Origin: Argyresthia goedartella
Lineage: Eukaryota > Arthropoda > Insecta > Lepidoptera > Argyresthiidae
Length of the DNA stretch: 64,000 nucleotides
Reading direction: 5' to 3'
Assembly (NCBI GenBank): GCA_949825045.1
Contig: OX463832.1
Location: 19,276,552-19,340,551 of the forward strand
A program made the translations under genes and the position numbers. A model generated the notes under the pieces. The model did no database searches and had not been told where the DNA came from. It saw nothing but the letters and a program-made list of their open reading frames with translations. Positions 1 to 10,588 of the stretch are shown one piece after another; within the stretch, counting starts at the first letter, position 1, and each line of letters begins with the position of its first letter.

Positions 1-110
1 AAGTATTTTTGGTTGTTCTTACATGTTTAACCTAACACGAAGGATAAAGGGGGCTTCGCCTCGCTCACACCCTTTACCCTTCACCTAAGTAGTATTTTGC
101 CCTTATATTT
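1..110 (+). repeat. Dispersed repeat A, first copy
   Basis: This stretch matches two other places in the window: about 4295-4670 (same orientation, split by a SINE) and 29092-29290 (opposite orientation). The shared core is TGTTCTTACATG, then AACCTAACACGAAGG, then a GGGGGCTTCGC run and CACCTAAG. It may continue beyond the window edge. No coding potential is seen. The family is not recognised. It is probably a non-autonomous element or a fragment of one. Confidence 0.6.
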
Positions 111-599
111 GCTGTGAAAATCAGTATATTTGCTGTACAAATCAGTATTATTGATGTGCAGTTTAATATTTCCCTCTAAAAATTTGCCAATCAGAACATC
201 GTATAAACTAGTGGTTCTGTTAGAACAGTAGACCTCGCGAACCTTTATAACCGACTCAATAACCGACACAGTTCCTTTTCTGCTGGCTTAGCAAAGCCAT
301 TTCAGAGTTTGAAACCAACCTACCTGTGTTGGAGAGAAAGTAGAAAAGAGCCCTCCCCACCCCTCCACACCAACCCCCCTCGATGATGAGTCAGTCAGTG
401 GCAAAATGACGGAGATTTAAAGGTCTCTCGTTTCCAATGTGTTGTTTCAAATTGACTTAATTTTGTGAATCTGCCTATTTAAAATTGTGCCTATTGGCCG
501 CAGAAGAGTTCGATTGGACCATCAGGTGTCTAGCTTTATCTACAACATAGTTACAGGGGGGTCGAAAAAGTCCCCTAAGTACTTACCCCTCCACTCCCA
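111..599. other. No gene seen
   Basis: AT-rich unique-looking DNA. The only marked feature is a C-rich stretch near 350-382. A small minus-strand ORF at 81-269 overlaps repeat A and has no recognisable features. Confidence 0.6.
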
Positions 600-1166
600 G
601 CCTTTTGTTTTTTTTTCGCAACATCATGTGTAGAATGAAATTCTTAAGTGATCTCGGCAGACCAAAAAAATTATCAAGCAACTTGTGTGCCAATTTTCGT
701 CAAAATCGGTTGAAAAATGCGACCTGTAGGCGAGAACATACGCCTTTTGTTTTTTTTTTCGCAAAATCATGTGTAGAATGAAATTCTTAAGTGATCTCGA
801 CAGACCAAAAAAATTATCAAGCAACTTGTGTGCCAATTTTCGTCAAAATCGGTTGAAAAATGCGACCTGTAGGCGAGAACATACGCCTTTTGTTTTTTTT
901 TCGCAACATCATGTGTAGAATGAAATTCTTAAGTGATCTCGACAGACCAAAAAAATAATCAAGCAACTTGTGTGCCAATTTTCGTCAAAATCGGTTGAAA
1001 AATGCGACCTGTAGGCGAGAATATACGCCTTTTGTTTTTTTTCGCAACATCATGTGTAGAATGAAATTCTTAAGTGATCTCGACAGACCAAAAAAATAAT
1101 CAAGCAACTTGTGTGCCAATTTTCGTCAAAATCGGATGAAAAATGCGACCTGTAGGCGAGAACATA
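600..1166. repeat. 142-bp tandem repeat, four units
   Basis: Four consecutive units begin near 600, 741, 884 and 1026, giving periods of 141-143 bp. Each unit starts with CGCCTTTTG, a T-tract and TCGCAACATCATGTGTAG, and ends with GCGACCTGTAGGCGAGAAC. Units differ by only a few substitutions and T-tract length. The downstream sequence continues as ACAGACGGAC, which resembles the end of widespread arthropod interspersed repeats, so this looks like local amplification of the 3' part of such a repeat. The minus-strand ORFs inside it are by-products. Confidence 0.85.
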
Positions 1167-2241
1167 CAGACGGACAAAGGAATTTTTAGCCAAACTCCAA
1201 ACTGGACGCTGCGATCGCCCGGTCTGGCTAAAGTCGCAATAAAATAAAGCTCCTGTCAAATAATCGTATGGTAATTGGTATATTTTTAAAAGCGATTGGA
1301 ATTCTTAGATGTCCATATTACAATATAAAGCCTCAGAGCACTTTTTGATTGCGATCGCGTCTCTTTTTTGAAGAATTTGAATGAACTAAATCACAAGTTG
1401 ACAATTGCAATTTAAATTGCAATAACAATCCGACTGTTAATGTAAAAAAAAACATTTTTTGTTTGTGTTCATGTACATATTTGTTTTTTTGGTGAATGTT
1501 TTTCAGAGTATTAATAACACTGTCCCCTTCTCGGTATGATGAATGAGTTTGTATGTAAAGTACAATTATATTTGCTCTCTCATTATTTAAAAGTTAGGAT
1601 TAGGCATTTTCCCTCGTATCAAAGATTGATAGTGGATTTTAAAAATGTAAATAGAAAAAAAAACTCGTTAGTTATTTTTTAGATAATAGACAATACTTGG
1701 ATGTTGTTAAATAAAATATGTTGTAAGCTTCAGTATAGATATTAGATTTAAAGCCCAGTTGCACCATTCTCTTAAACCAGAACTAAAGAGGTGGGATTAT
1801 CTATTTAATTCCGGGTTAGCTGTTTGGAGCATTGGGACTAAGAAGAATATTTTTCTTGAACCTATTCTAGTGTTTGAATCTTCCATGTATTAGTTTCTCA
1901 AGCCCAGTTAGTATAATAAGATTAATCTGAATACAGGTTGTATCAGAATTGTGTAGTCATATTTTATGGGTCTGATAATGACATCATTTCGAACTGTATT
2001 GCGTATAGACCTACGTGATATAAACTGAAAATGTTGGTCCTGTTTAAATAACTACACATTTTTGTTCCATCCTGTTTATGGGTAACCGAGTTGCACGTAC
2101 AGGTCTTCAGAGTAAATATTGTGCATCGATAAACGTTCGGTAAACGACAGACAGAATGGTTTAAGTTTAAATGGCCTTTTTTTAGTTATTGTGTCACCAA
2201 TAACATTGTGAACACCATCAGTGTATAAACTCACGAAATTT
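1167..2241. other. AT-rich intergenic DNA, no gene
   Basis: No ORF or RNA is recognised. Near 1286-1320 the phrase around GCGATTGGAATTCTTAGATGTC is related to sequences at 5172-5200 and 5462-5490, so part of it is old repeat. A perfect 20-bp palindrome lies at 1404-1423. Confidence 0.6.
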
Positions 2242-2575
2242 TGTCTCGCGAGATTGTAAACTGTCGATAGATTGTAAACCGAAGCTGACGGTCCTGGGTT
2301 TGAATCCCGGTAATGGCAAATGTTTGTGTGGATCTGTTTCTTAATTTTGGATGTTTTCTGTGTATTTAAATAAGTATTTATCTCTATTAAATATATCGTC
2401 GTCTATTACCCATAACACAAGCCTTGTTGAGCTTACTGTGGGCCTAGTTCGATTTCTGTAAATATGTCCCCTAATATTTATTTATTTATTTATTTATAGA
2501 TTTTGAACCCTGTCGGTCACGTTTACAACTTATCGATAGTTTATAGACTAACGGTTTTACAATCTTACGGTGACA
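2242..2575. mobile_element. MITE with TGTCACCG-type TIRs, SINE inside
   Basis: The right end (about 2538-2575) reads GTTTATAGACTAACGG, then TTTTACAATCTTACGGTGACA. This is the same terminus as the MITE at 4223-4817. The left end from 2242 (TGTCTCGCGAGATTGTAAAC, then CTGTCGATAG) is a degenerate inverted match. The element encodes nothing and is interrupted by a SINE. No clear TSD is visible. The superfamily cannot be assigned. Confidence 0.5.
2281..2495 (+). mobile_element. tRNA-derived SINE, 5' truncated
   Basis: The head keeps a pol III B box (GGGTTTGAATCCC near 2297) but lacks the A box. The body runs through CACAAGCCTTGTTGAGCTTA and GTGGGCCTAGTTCGATT and ends in a (TTTA)n tail. This body is familiar to me from lepidopteran genomes. 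Flanking it are ATAGATTGTAAACC (2267-2280) and ATAGATTTTGAACC (2496-2509), 12 of 14 identical, which I read as an ageing TSD. The insertion lies inside a MITE. Confidence 0.75.
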
Positions 2576-3164
2576 GATTCATATTCGGATTCAGCTTTTT
2601 TTCTTCGTCGTCAATTTGCCTGTCACCCGCCGATATATTTATATTTAAATGTAACTAATATTTCAGCTCTAGTATTTACTTTTTTTACTCCAAACAGTAT
2701 CGAACCTCATTCTTGCTTTACAATGCGCCCCACGCATATTGCCAGCAAATGCCTCTCAACGACCCACGGCATCATATGATGCCGATTTCCCGTTATAGGT
2801 TTTGAATTCTATTACCATGGAATTAGATTTAAAATCGCGATGCCTCATAACGGGGTTGGGTCGTGGTCCGTGGTGAGGGAAGTGTGCGAATTCAGCCGAA
2901 GCATAATATTAATTTTGAAGTGCTGTATTGTTTTTATTGCGTTCGAACATTGTCTTTATCAGAACTAATGATATATATCCGCGCAAATGTTTAGGTATCT
3001 TTCAACGTTTGAACTATAGGTATGTATCTATCTTTGTAATATATTTTAGTTAGATTATTATATAAGAATGAAGCCATTCGCACAAGGTTTGACAGAAAGA
3101 TATGGTCATATTTGAAGGGTTTATGAAATACTTACTTCTGAACAACTTTCGTCGCTGATCCTGG
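2576..3164. other. No gene seen
   Basis: A 69-codon plus-strand ORF at 2570-2779 starts inside the MITE terminus and shows no domain, signal peptide or coding character. No repeats are recognised in the rest. Confidence 0.5.
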
Positions 3165-3240
3165 TTCCCGTGGCGCAGGGTATCCTAGTGTGGGGCCAGA
3201 AGAAATGTATGTGCCTGTCTATAAATGTTTATATTAACAC
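3165..3240 (+). repeat. SINE 3' fragment
   Basis: The fragment contains GTGGCGCAGGGTATCCTAGT, then GTGGGGCCAGAAG and AATGTATGTGCCTGTCTATAAATG. It matches the tail half of the SINE at 4325-4576 in the opposite orientation. No tRNA-like head is present. Confidence 0.65.
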
Positions 3241-3608
3241 GAAACGGTCCTGATCAGAACTACTTTCGGCTCAAATTTATGGAGATGTGAAAAAATGGTT
3301 GTTCCCTTGAAATGTCTGTTTCACAGTGAGTTGTCCAGATATACTCAACAACCCTTTATAATTCTAGACTACATACTTCTGTTACCAAATCACCCAGAAA
3401 AACCTGTAAATCCTATTGCTGTTTTGGGGCCTTGCCACAAAAAATAAACGAGTGTTCAACACTTGTTTGAAAACGTAAACGTATGGGATTTGACGTTTGT
3501 TTTGAGGTTAAACGCTGTTTAATATTTTTGTGGTAGCACGGCTAATATCTGGTTCTTGTCAAAAAGTGAAAGTGATAAGTCATGAGTGAGGGTGAATGGC
3601 ATAGATCC

Positions 3609-3699
3609 ACAAACTTATCTGATAAAAAAGTTGCTTAAAAACATCACGTGACTAATGGACGGCCCCTTACGCCGCCACCGGGTCAGATAAGTTTGTGTA
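3609..3699. repeat. Short inverted repeat
   Basis: CACAAACTTATCTGA at 3609-3623 is exactly complementary to TCAGATAAGTTTGTG at 3685-3699, leaving a loop of about 61 nt. The outer flanks also partly pair. It is too short to classify and could be the core of a foldback element. Confidence 0.5.
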
Positions 3700-3769
3700 T
3701 CTGTAACTATGTGCAGCGCATGCTAATGTCCGATGAGAGACCAGTAGCCCAATTATCTATTTCTGACAT

Positions 3770-3865
3770 AGACATTCATATACATTGCTTCTGGCCCCAC
3801 GCTACCTTGTGTCGTGGCGTCACACATACATTAACATCCAAGGCCTTGGGATTTAAATCGCATCA
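3770..3865 (-). repeat. SINE 3' fragment, inverted
   Basis: TACATTGCTTCTGGCCCCAC, then CTTGTGTCGTGG and ACATCCAAGGCCTTGGGAT are the reverse complement of the SINE body found complete at 4325-4576. The head is missing. It is the third copy of that family within 1.5 kb. Confidence 0.65.
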
Positions 3866-4222
3866 CCAGAGAAATTTAAAAATCATCCAAACAAAAGACG
3901 GTTTTTTACACGGGCGGCCTTTTCTTGCGATGTGATTGGATGATTTCGAATTGGATCGGCATTGCGACTAATTTCAGATAAATAATACGGCTACTGAAGC
4001 TCGACTCTGTATCTCTTGACGCATCCGGATTGCTGTCAAATTTCAATCGCAATCGCTTATAACGACAGCTCTTGTGAAACGCTCTCGTTCTGTAGCCTTG
4101 TCGGGTATTTGTGACTTCTAGGAATTTCAATAAAAGTGTCGTAACATAATTCACCTGAAAGGTCCTCATCAAAACTTTTGCTGTACGGAACCACAAACCA
4201 AATCGTCACCTGTGTATGTATA
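3866..4222. other. No gene seen
   Basis: The minus-strand ORF 3906-4196 (96 codons) has no recognisable domain and lies in repeat-rich DNA. I do not support it as a gene. Confidence 0.5.
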
Positions 4223-4324
4223 TGTCACCGGAAGATAGTCAAAACCGTTAGTTGATCAACTATCAACAGATAGTAAACCAGACCAACAGGGTTTAGAATT
4301 TACGTTTCTTTTGTTCTTACATGT

Positions 4325-4576
4325 AAACATAAACATAAACATAAACATAAACATAAACATTTACATACAGGCACATACATTGCTTCTGGCCCCACACTAG
4401 GATACCCTGTGTCGTGGTAACCAGAAACAGCGACGTCACACACATATAAACATCCAAGACCTGGGGATTGTTTTTTTTTTTTTTTCATTACCCCCAGCCG
4501 GGGATCGAACCCGGGACCTCTCGCATGGTAGGCAGAGCCACAACCGCTGCGCCACAGAGGCCGTCACGTCACTGTC
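4325..4576 (-). mobile_element. tRNA-derived SINE with TSD
   Basis: On the minus strand the head has a textbook A box (TGGCGCAGCGG, near 4550) and B box (GGTTCGATCCC, near 4503). Then come a T-tract, the body CAGGTCTTGGATGTTTATATG, then GTGGGGCCAGAAGCAATGTATG, and a (TTTATG)n tail at 4325-4362. ACATGT occurs on both sides (4319-4324 and 4577-4582) and marks the target-site duplication, because dispersed repeat A continues across the two sides. It was transcribed by RNA polymerase III and mobilised by a LINE in trans. The partner LINE cannot be named. Confidence 0.85.
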
Positions 4577-4670
4577 ACATGTCGACCTAACACGAAGATT
4601 TTTCGGGGGCTTCGCTTCACCTAAGCTACCGCAGTGTTGGCCCTGGTATTTCCTTTGCAATTCAAGTTTA
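4577..4670 (+). repeat. Dispersed repeat A, second copy (right part)
   Basis: CGACCTAACACGAAG, GGGGGCTTCGCTTCACCTAAG and the following TACCGCAGTGTTGGCCCTGG match the inverted copy at 29092-29290 closely. The left part of the same copy lies before the SINE at about 4295-4324 (TTGTTCTTACATGT). Confidence 0.65.
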
Positions 4671-4834
4671 AACCAGTTTACTATTAGTTAGTTAATCAAC
4701 TGACGCGTCATATAGTAAGCAGTACGCTGCAGTTTACTGCCTGTCGATAGTTGACCATCCTACGAGAAAAAAAACGTTAGTTTATCAACTAACGGCTTTG
4801 ACTATCTTACGGTGACACATATATTTTTTGTTTT

Positions 4835-5050
4835 TGTTGACTCGTCCAAAAAGCGCTAAATCAATTTTGATGAAATGCATACGGGACCACCTCTGAAGTG
4901 TGACCTACCGATAAAAACAAGAATCAGCAAAATCCATTCATAGTTGACGAAATAAGCGCGTAACAAACAAACAAACAAAAAAACAGTCGAACTGAGAACC
5001 TCCTCTTTTTTGAAGTCGAATAAAAAGACAGCTCAAGTCAATAATGTCCT
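4835..5050 (-). repeat. Dispersed repeat of the 'cgacttca...aggaggtt' type
   Basis: The reverse complement carries GACTTCAAAAAAGAGGAGG, then TTCTCAGTTCGACTG, and further on a CGGTAGGTCACACTTCAGAG block. The same order appears on the plus strand at 23470-23640, and the first block again at about 37122-37138. It is a common lepidopteran-type interspersed repeat without coding capacity. Confidence 0.6.
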
Positions 5051-5217
5051 GTGGCTCAAGCAGGTATAATTACCAGAGTGAAAAAGTGTTCCGAGTTCAG
5101 ATAAAATGAACCTTATGTCATTGTACATAAGAGTCACTAACAGTTAGATTCGCATTATATTCCTGCTTCAAATGCGATTGAAATCCCTAGATGTCAGAAT
5201 TACACGATAACGCTACT

Positions 5218-5406
5218 GGGGGGTGACCACAATCTTTTTCCGATTCAAATTGGGTTCAATACAAGAACATCACCATGGCAACGATTTGCATTCCAATTCA
5301 CCATAGTGGGCTTTATTTTCCTAATACTAAGACTTGTTTTGAGACGGCCACGGTAATTTTGCGGATCAAATTAGGTTCCTAATCTGAACCCTTGTGGTGA
5401 CCCCCC
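5218..5406. mobile_element. Candidate small MITE, 189 bp
   Basis: GGGGGGTGACCACAA at the left end is complementary, with one mismatch, to TTGTGGTGACCCCCC at the right end. The next bases (TTCCGATTCAAATTGG and GGATCAAATTAGG) give weaker similarity. No clear TSD is seen. The flanks on both sides carry versions of a GCGATTGAAAT...CTAGATGTCAGA phrase, so it may sit inside an older repeat. Confidence 0.5.
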
Positions 5407-6654
5407 TGATTGGTCAAACGTCAGTTGGCGAACATCTTCCAAACAACAATTTCACAGGGATTGATTGCGATCGATATTTCTAGATTTCAGAGAACTGGGC
5501 TTCGAACTAAATTGGCTTTGAGGGCTATCCCAGAGGCTTCGCAAATAGGCTGTCAAGTCAAACATGTGTCTATAGTCTATGCAAAGTCAGTTGATTTTAA
5601 GCTACCGATGGACTTCAAAAACTCACTCTTTTAATGTGATAGAAATTAGAGTAAAACATAAGAGCCTGCGAAGCAGTCGCATTGCTGGCGAGCCATACTG
5701 GCTCTTATTGTCACTGTAATTAGGTCGAAGTTCCAACGGCGACGCCACTGAATTCTATTTTACCAGTGGCGCCATCTATACCGTTCTAGTTTCACTATTT
5801 TCTGGTCATTTTTGCAAACTAATGTACCAAAGCTTGTTTAGATTTTAGTTTTTAGGTTATATTTAGTTAGAATAATTGGTGAGTTAAGTAATGGTATCAA
5901 ATTGTAGAGGTGGTGTTGTAATAATAATAGGATTTAGTTATAATATAATTTGTGAAAAATAGTAGATGTGGCATTGAAGTATTACTGGTATACAAACTCG
6001 ACTGGGCCTCCACCACCCTGAGTACATGCTCAGGCAACAACGTTTAAAACAATAAAAATTACTCTCAAACGCCGTCGTAACGTAAGTAATAAAACGAATT
6101 GAGCGAATGTAAATAACCAATTGAGCGAATGACCATGAACAACGGAATTACCTGAACTGAGCGAAAAACTACTGATTTGTGTGTCAAAATTACTGAATGG
6201 TTTAGCCGACGCTTATTGGCAATAAAGACTGTCTGTGCGAAGTGGTGGGTCGGGGTGGGTGAGGATAAATGTAAAAACAATAAAATGCAACGCTCGTTTT
6301 GTCTTTTGTGTTACTCGAATTAAGGTTTTCTAGAGTCTGTTTTTCAGATTTGCAGTCGCGTAATTCAGAAATTTTGCCATACAAAACCAGTGTTTCTAGT
6401 CGCGCTCAGTTTGTCACGCTATTCAGTAATGTTTTGAGGCAAACTCAGTATTTTTGTTCACAAAGAACTGGATTTACGGTCATATGTCTAATTAACACCC
6501 ATAAAAAACAAAAAATCTGACTTCTGAGGAAATATTTTTCTCGACTCGTTACTCCACGTCATTCTTCATTGCCGCATCTTCTGGTTTTCGTATCGATTGT
6601 TGATTTAATACAAAATGACTCTGATTCATAAAATAACTGTTGTTTACTATATAT
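5407..6654. other. No gene; old repeat fragments
   Basis: The 74-codon ORF at 5410-5634 is unrecognised. About 6385-6450 (TTTCTAGTCGCGCTCAGTTT, then GTCACGCTATTCAGTAAT) matches about 24335-24395, which shows a shared dispersed repeat. Small ORFs on both strands between 5.9 and 6.9 kb have no domains. Confidence 0.5.
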
Positions 6655-6812
6655 GTTTACACTGCGATTTTTGATTTGAGGCCAGAAATTTAAACAAACA
6701 ACTTTCCAGTACAAAAAGTATAATATGAATGTCGAAGTCAACGGGTTTGTTCTAGAAAATGACAGTTGTTTGTTTACATTTCTGGCCTCAAATAAAAAAT
6801 CGCAGGTATACA
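6655..6812. repeat. Foldback element with about 45-bp arms
   Basis: The left arm (about 6658-6702) contains CTGCGATTTTTGATTTGAGG, then CCAGAAATTTAAACAAACAACT. The right arm (about 6764-6809) is its inverted copy with about three differences. The spacer is about 62 nt. The two antiparallel ORFs here (6559-6861 minus, 6725-6919 plus) are products of this symmetry, not genes. Confidence 0.75.
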
Positions 6813-7196
6813 CACTCTGTACTTCAATAGGAGTACTTCTTGCCACAGCCTCCTTCGCCACACAACATGTTCTACATACAAACGTTCCCCTTTTGCTACG
6901 GTATGAAAAGAATAATTAAAGTTTCATTTTGCGAGTATCCTTTCGCCACACTTACGACTCTAGGCTTAAAAAGGTGCAGTTAGCAACAAAATTATGGGAC
7001 AAAAAAAACGTTTACTACTCTCATATCGTAAAATTCTAATTACAAACTTGAAAACGAGTTTATGTTGACAGACGTTTTAAAAACTACTGAAATTTCAAAA
7101 TAGAATCAAATTAAAACACTTTTATCATACAATATAATGTTATAATATATATATTTTCATTACTTAACCGTTTTTCTTGTCTGTGGCAGCGCCCAC

Positions 7197-7341
7197 ATTA
7201 GCGCATGCGCGGTGATATACTGGGTCTTGGCGCCATATACGTTTTTTCATACTGAATTTCGAGGAAATATTGTTATTTTTGCTTAAAAATGTCTGATAGC
7301 AGTGATTGTGAAGAAAATTATTTTAAATACTATCTATTTTA
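7197..7341 (+). promoter_or_regulatory. NRF-1-like palindrome upstream of a short acidic ORF
   Basis: The perfect palindrome GCGCATGCGC sits at about 7201-7210, followed by a CpG-containing stretch. A start codon at 7288 opens a 17-codon ORF beginning MSDSSDCEENYF. GCGCATGCGC is the core of the binding site of the NRF-1 family in animals. Whether this was a promoter is inference. The ORF stops quickly and no splice donor is convincing, so it may be a gene or transposon 5' remnant. Confidence 0.25.
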
Positions 7342-7462
7342 AATGCGGCTAAAGAAATGGCTCATAATCTATTATCAGCTTACTCTTTTAACTTTGATTT
7401 TTTATCTAGTAGGTTCAACATCAATGTATGAGAGTAGATGAAGTAGTGTATGAAACTGCACA

Positions 7463-7541
7463 TAACTAGGTATTAAAACACTCGTGTGATACAGAAACCT
7501 CGCCTTCGGCACCGGTTTTGTTTTAATACCCCTCATTATGA
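7463..7541. repeat. Hairpin repeat with GCCTTCGGC core, copy 1
   Basis: TAGGTATTAAAAC and GTTTTAATACC pair around CCTCGCCTTCGGCACC. The layout matches the more complete copy at 14649-14743. The minisatellite starts right after the right arm. It is non-coding. Confidence 0.6.
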
Positions 7542-7554
7542 AACAGTTTCATTG

Positions 7555-8505
7555 TGGCATTCACATTCAAAAATTGTGGCAAAGGAGACACCAAAAAAGT
7601 GTAACAAAAGGAGACGCCAAAAAAGAGTGGCAAAAGGAGACACCAAAAAAGTGTGGTAGTACGAGACGCCAAAGACGCCAAAAAAGTGTGGCAAAAGGAG
7701 ACGCCAAAAAAGTGTGGCAAAAGGTGACGCCCAAAAAGTGTGGCAAAAGGAGAAGCCAAAATATTGTGGCAAAAGGAGACGCCAAAAAAGTGTGGCAAAA
7801 GGAGACGCCAAAAAAGTGTGACAAAAGGAGACGCCAATAATTGTGGCAAACCCAGACGCCAAAAAAGTGTGGCAAAAGGAGACGCCAAAAAAGTGTGGCA
7901 AAAGGAGACGCTAAAATATTGTGGCAAAAGGAGACGCGAAAAATTATGGCAATAGGAGACGCCAAAACATTGTGGCAAAAGGACACGCCAAAACATTATG
8001 GCAAAAGGAGACGCAAAAACATTGTGGCAAAAGGAGACGCGAAAACATTGTGGCAAAAGAAGACGCCAAAAAAGTGTGGCAAAAGGAAACGCCAAAAAAG
8101 TAGCTAAAGGAGACACCAAAAAATGTGGCAAAAGGAGACCGGCAAAAAACTGTGTGGAAAAATTAGAAGCCAAAAAAGTGTGGCAAAAGGATACGCCAAA
8201 AAGTGGCAAAAGGAGACGCCAAAAAGGTGTGGCATAAGGAGAGGCCAAAAAAGTGCGGCAAAAGGAAATGCCGAAAAATTGTGGCAAAAGGAAACGCCAA
8301 AAAAGTGTGGCAAAAGGAGACGCCAAAAAAGTGTGGCAAAAGGAAACGCCAAAAAAGTGTGGCAAAAGGAAACTCCAAAAAAGTGTGGTGAAAGGAGATG
8401 CCATAAAAAGTGTGTTAAAGTGAAACGCCAAAAGTGTGGCAAAAGGAGAAGCCAAAAAAGTGGCAAAAGAAGACGCCAAAAAAGCGTAGCAAAAGGAGAC
8501 TGACA
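7555..8505. repeat. 26-bp minisatellite, about 36 units
   Basis: The consensus unit is CGCCAAAAAAGTGTGGCAAA followed by AGGAGA, 26 bp, repeated for about 950 bp with scattered substitutions and small indels. A block at roughly 7905-8060 is enriched in variant units with ATTGTGG or ACATTATGG in place of AGTGTGG. The unit has no stop codon in several frames and its length is not a multiple of three, so long ORFs of up to 327 codons appear in multiple frames on both strands. They are not genes. Confidence 0.9.
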
Positions 8506-9152
8506 AAAGTGGAGAACCCCGTAATTTTGGGCGATATTTAACGGTTTCTCGATTTATCAGGGAAGCACGCGTTTAAGAAATATGTCGACCCATTTAAAAA
8601 CTTTTTCGATCTTACGATATCGCGAACGATACGTTTAGTAGTTTAAACAGTCGCCCTTAAAATAGACGAATAGTGCCCTTTAAATCGCCGTCAAAGAGAT
8701 GAGGCACAATTTTTTCTTTGTGTGAGTATTGCACGCACACATTCACATTGTTACCTTCGTCGATTAGGATTCAATAAAAAAGCGGGTGTGGGATATTTCC
8801 CCTCTTGATGGTGATTATCTTGATAACTTAAACAAATCACATAGAAACATTGCATTAAACGAATAACTGAGTATTGCAGTTGGATCGCATTAGTTTTTTT
8901 TTTGGTATTTTTAGAGCTTTTGTGGCACCAATTCATGGCACAAATGGTCATTTTGTATTTTCTCTTCAGAGATGTCATCGTACCAAAGCCAAATTCCAAA
9001 TGTCTTTATTACTGTAGATATTTACATATACTTAGCAATCGTCATAGCGCGTTCGAATACTGATTGACTGAGATTTCCCAGAGGCCACCCTCCTGTCAAA
9101 AAGGTGACCCTTTCCGATGCGTGTTTTGTGGGCGCATATATCAAGGATTCTA
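8506..9152. other. No gene seen
   Basis: AT-rich DNA. The minus-strand ORF 8751-8999 (82 codons) has no recognisable domain. Confidence 0.5.
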
Positions 9153-9220
9153 CGAGTCATTACTCTAAAGCAGTCGAGTCATTACTCTAAAGCAGTCGAG
9201 TCATTACTCTAAAGCAGTCG
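9153..9220. repeat. 22-bp direct repeat, three perfect units
   Basis: GAGTCATTACTCTAAAGCAG plus TC occurs three times in a row without mismatches. It is a very recent or well-homogenised local expansion. Confidence 0.9.
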
Positions 9221-9299
9221 CCCTATTTCTTGTACATTTTGCTTTCATGAAAATCGTGTCACCCTAAAACCTATCGTGGCGTGCGTATCGTGTTGTAAT

Positions 9300-9630
9300 A
9301 GGGTTTTACACGGGTGACAAAACCCCGAAAAGGGACCGTCTAAATGGCAATCAGGCCGCATTCGACTCTCGCCGTGCGGCGGCAGTGAAAAGTATCAGTC
9401 GCAGGCGATTTCTTGCTTGAGTAGTTTGGTTGGCGCTGCGCCCGCTCGCTCTCTCCAGCACGCAGTGCGACTGTTCTTGTCGACATTTGGAATGAAAATG
9501 GCCAGTCACCTGCGATTTTTATCGATCCTTGTAAATAAGGTGGCGATTCGATTTTGCTGGTCGATGCGACGGGTGGCTTGCCGCACGGAGAAAGTCGACC
9601 CGTGCGACCTTAGAGTCGGGAGTTAATAGG
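9300..9630. other. GC-rich island in AT-rich DNA
   Basis: This stretch is clearly richer in GC and CpG than its surroundings (for example GCGCTGCGCCCGCTCGCTCT near 9433). It holds a 69-codon plus-strand ORF at 9417-9626 of unknown nature. It could be a promoter, a 5' UTR exon or a repeat fragment. I cannot decide from sequence alone. Confidence 0.35.
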
Positions 9631-9863
9631 GGTCCATTTACAACTAAGTAAGAAGATGTTATTGTTATGAATCTGGGCCACACTGCATCACATTTGTCCA
9701 GCCGTAAATGTTAGATTTAGCTATTAAGTCACAGAAAATATCAATGCATTTTTTAAATCATTTTGGAGATTATATTTCTATCGTAATATTATGTGGGGTT
9801 CGGAGATTTCGTGTTAATTAGCCATCCATATCTCTTAAAGATTGTGTATTTTTATTTGTGTCA

Positions 9864-10588
9864 CAATATTGTTAGTTGTTGATACAGAGTGAGTCAATAA
9901 ATAGTGAAAAAATCGATATTTAAAGATATTTAAACTTAACTAAAGTCGTCAGGAAAAACACATTTTCCTTGCGAGCATTGGTTTGTTATGTAACAGTCCA
10001 AGAACAGATTTTAAATAAATATTATAATCTATTGTCGTTGAATTATGTAAGACGTTGAAGCCTTATAAAAAAAGGGCTTGTCGATATCAGAAGTGTAAAT
10101 TTGTGTGTTTTTAAAATAATTTTGTGTAAAAAATACCACCATTTGTCAACAATAAGCTAAGACGTCACAACCCAATGTTTCCATACAACTGACGAACAAA
10201 CAACGTTTTGACTGTTCATAAAAAAATAAGTCCTGCTAAAAAAAAGTCATGAAATATGCTTAAATAGTAAAACAACATTCCACTTCTAGTTTCGAAATGA
10301 TTGCTAAAAGTTGGTGAGGATTACGGCTTGACGTCAAGCTGTAATCCTCATCTCTCGTGCAAGCAAACGGACTTGGTTTAGTTTTCGAAAAATAGCTTAG
10401 AAATAGTCAACACGACATGCCAAATTTCAGAAATATCAGTTAGATATATATTCTCCGGAACGCCTTCGGCTTGCAGCTTGAAATAGTACCAACAATTGGA
10501 AAAAATCCGCTTATTGATCCGGCTTCGGTTTTTTCCATTTAAATTTTTTTCTAACTATTTCGTGACTCACCCTGTGTATCAATATTGT
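9864..10588. mobile_element. Candidate MITE, about 0.7 kb
   Basis: Near the left end GATACAGAGTGAGTCAATAA continues to ATAGT. Near the right end the reverse complement reads GATACACAGGGTGAGTCACG and then AAATAGT. CAATATTGT lies outside both ends (9864-9872 and 10580-10588) and could be a 9-bp TSD, but the TIRs start at different distances from it, so the exact borders are uncertain. The interior has no ORF and contains the palindrome at 10315-10350. Confidence 0.5.
10315..10350. repeat. 36-bp near-perfect palindrome
   Basis: TGAGGATTACGGCTTGAC and its inverted partner GTCAAGCTGTAATCCTCA meet without a spacer at the centre GACGTC. One base pair is mismatched. It could extrude as a cruciform. 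It lies in the middle of the candidate MITE. Confidence 0.85.

Larger units (their letters stand above)
4223..4817. mobile_element. MITE with about 35-bp TIRs
   Basis: The left end TGTCACCGGAAGATAGTC continues into AAAACCGTTAGTTGATCAAC. The right end mirrors it (TTTATCAACTAACGG, then CTTTGACTATCTTACGGTGACA), with few mismatches over about 35 bp. The outermost bases extend the symmetry as TATATG/CATATA. The interior holds a copy of dispersed repeat A, which is itself split by a SINE. It encodes no transposase. The TIR family is shared with 2242-2575. Confidence 0.7.
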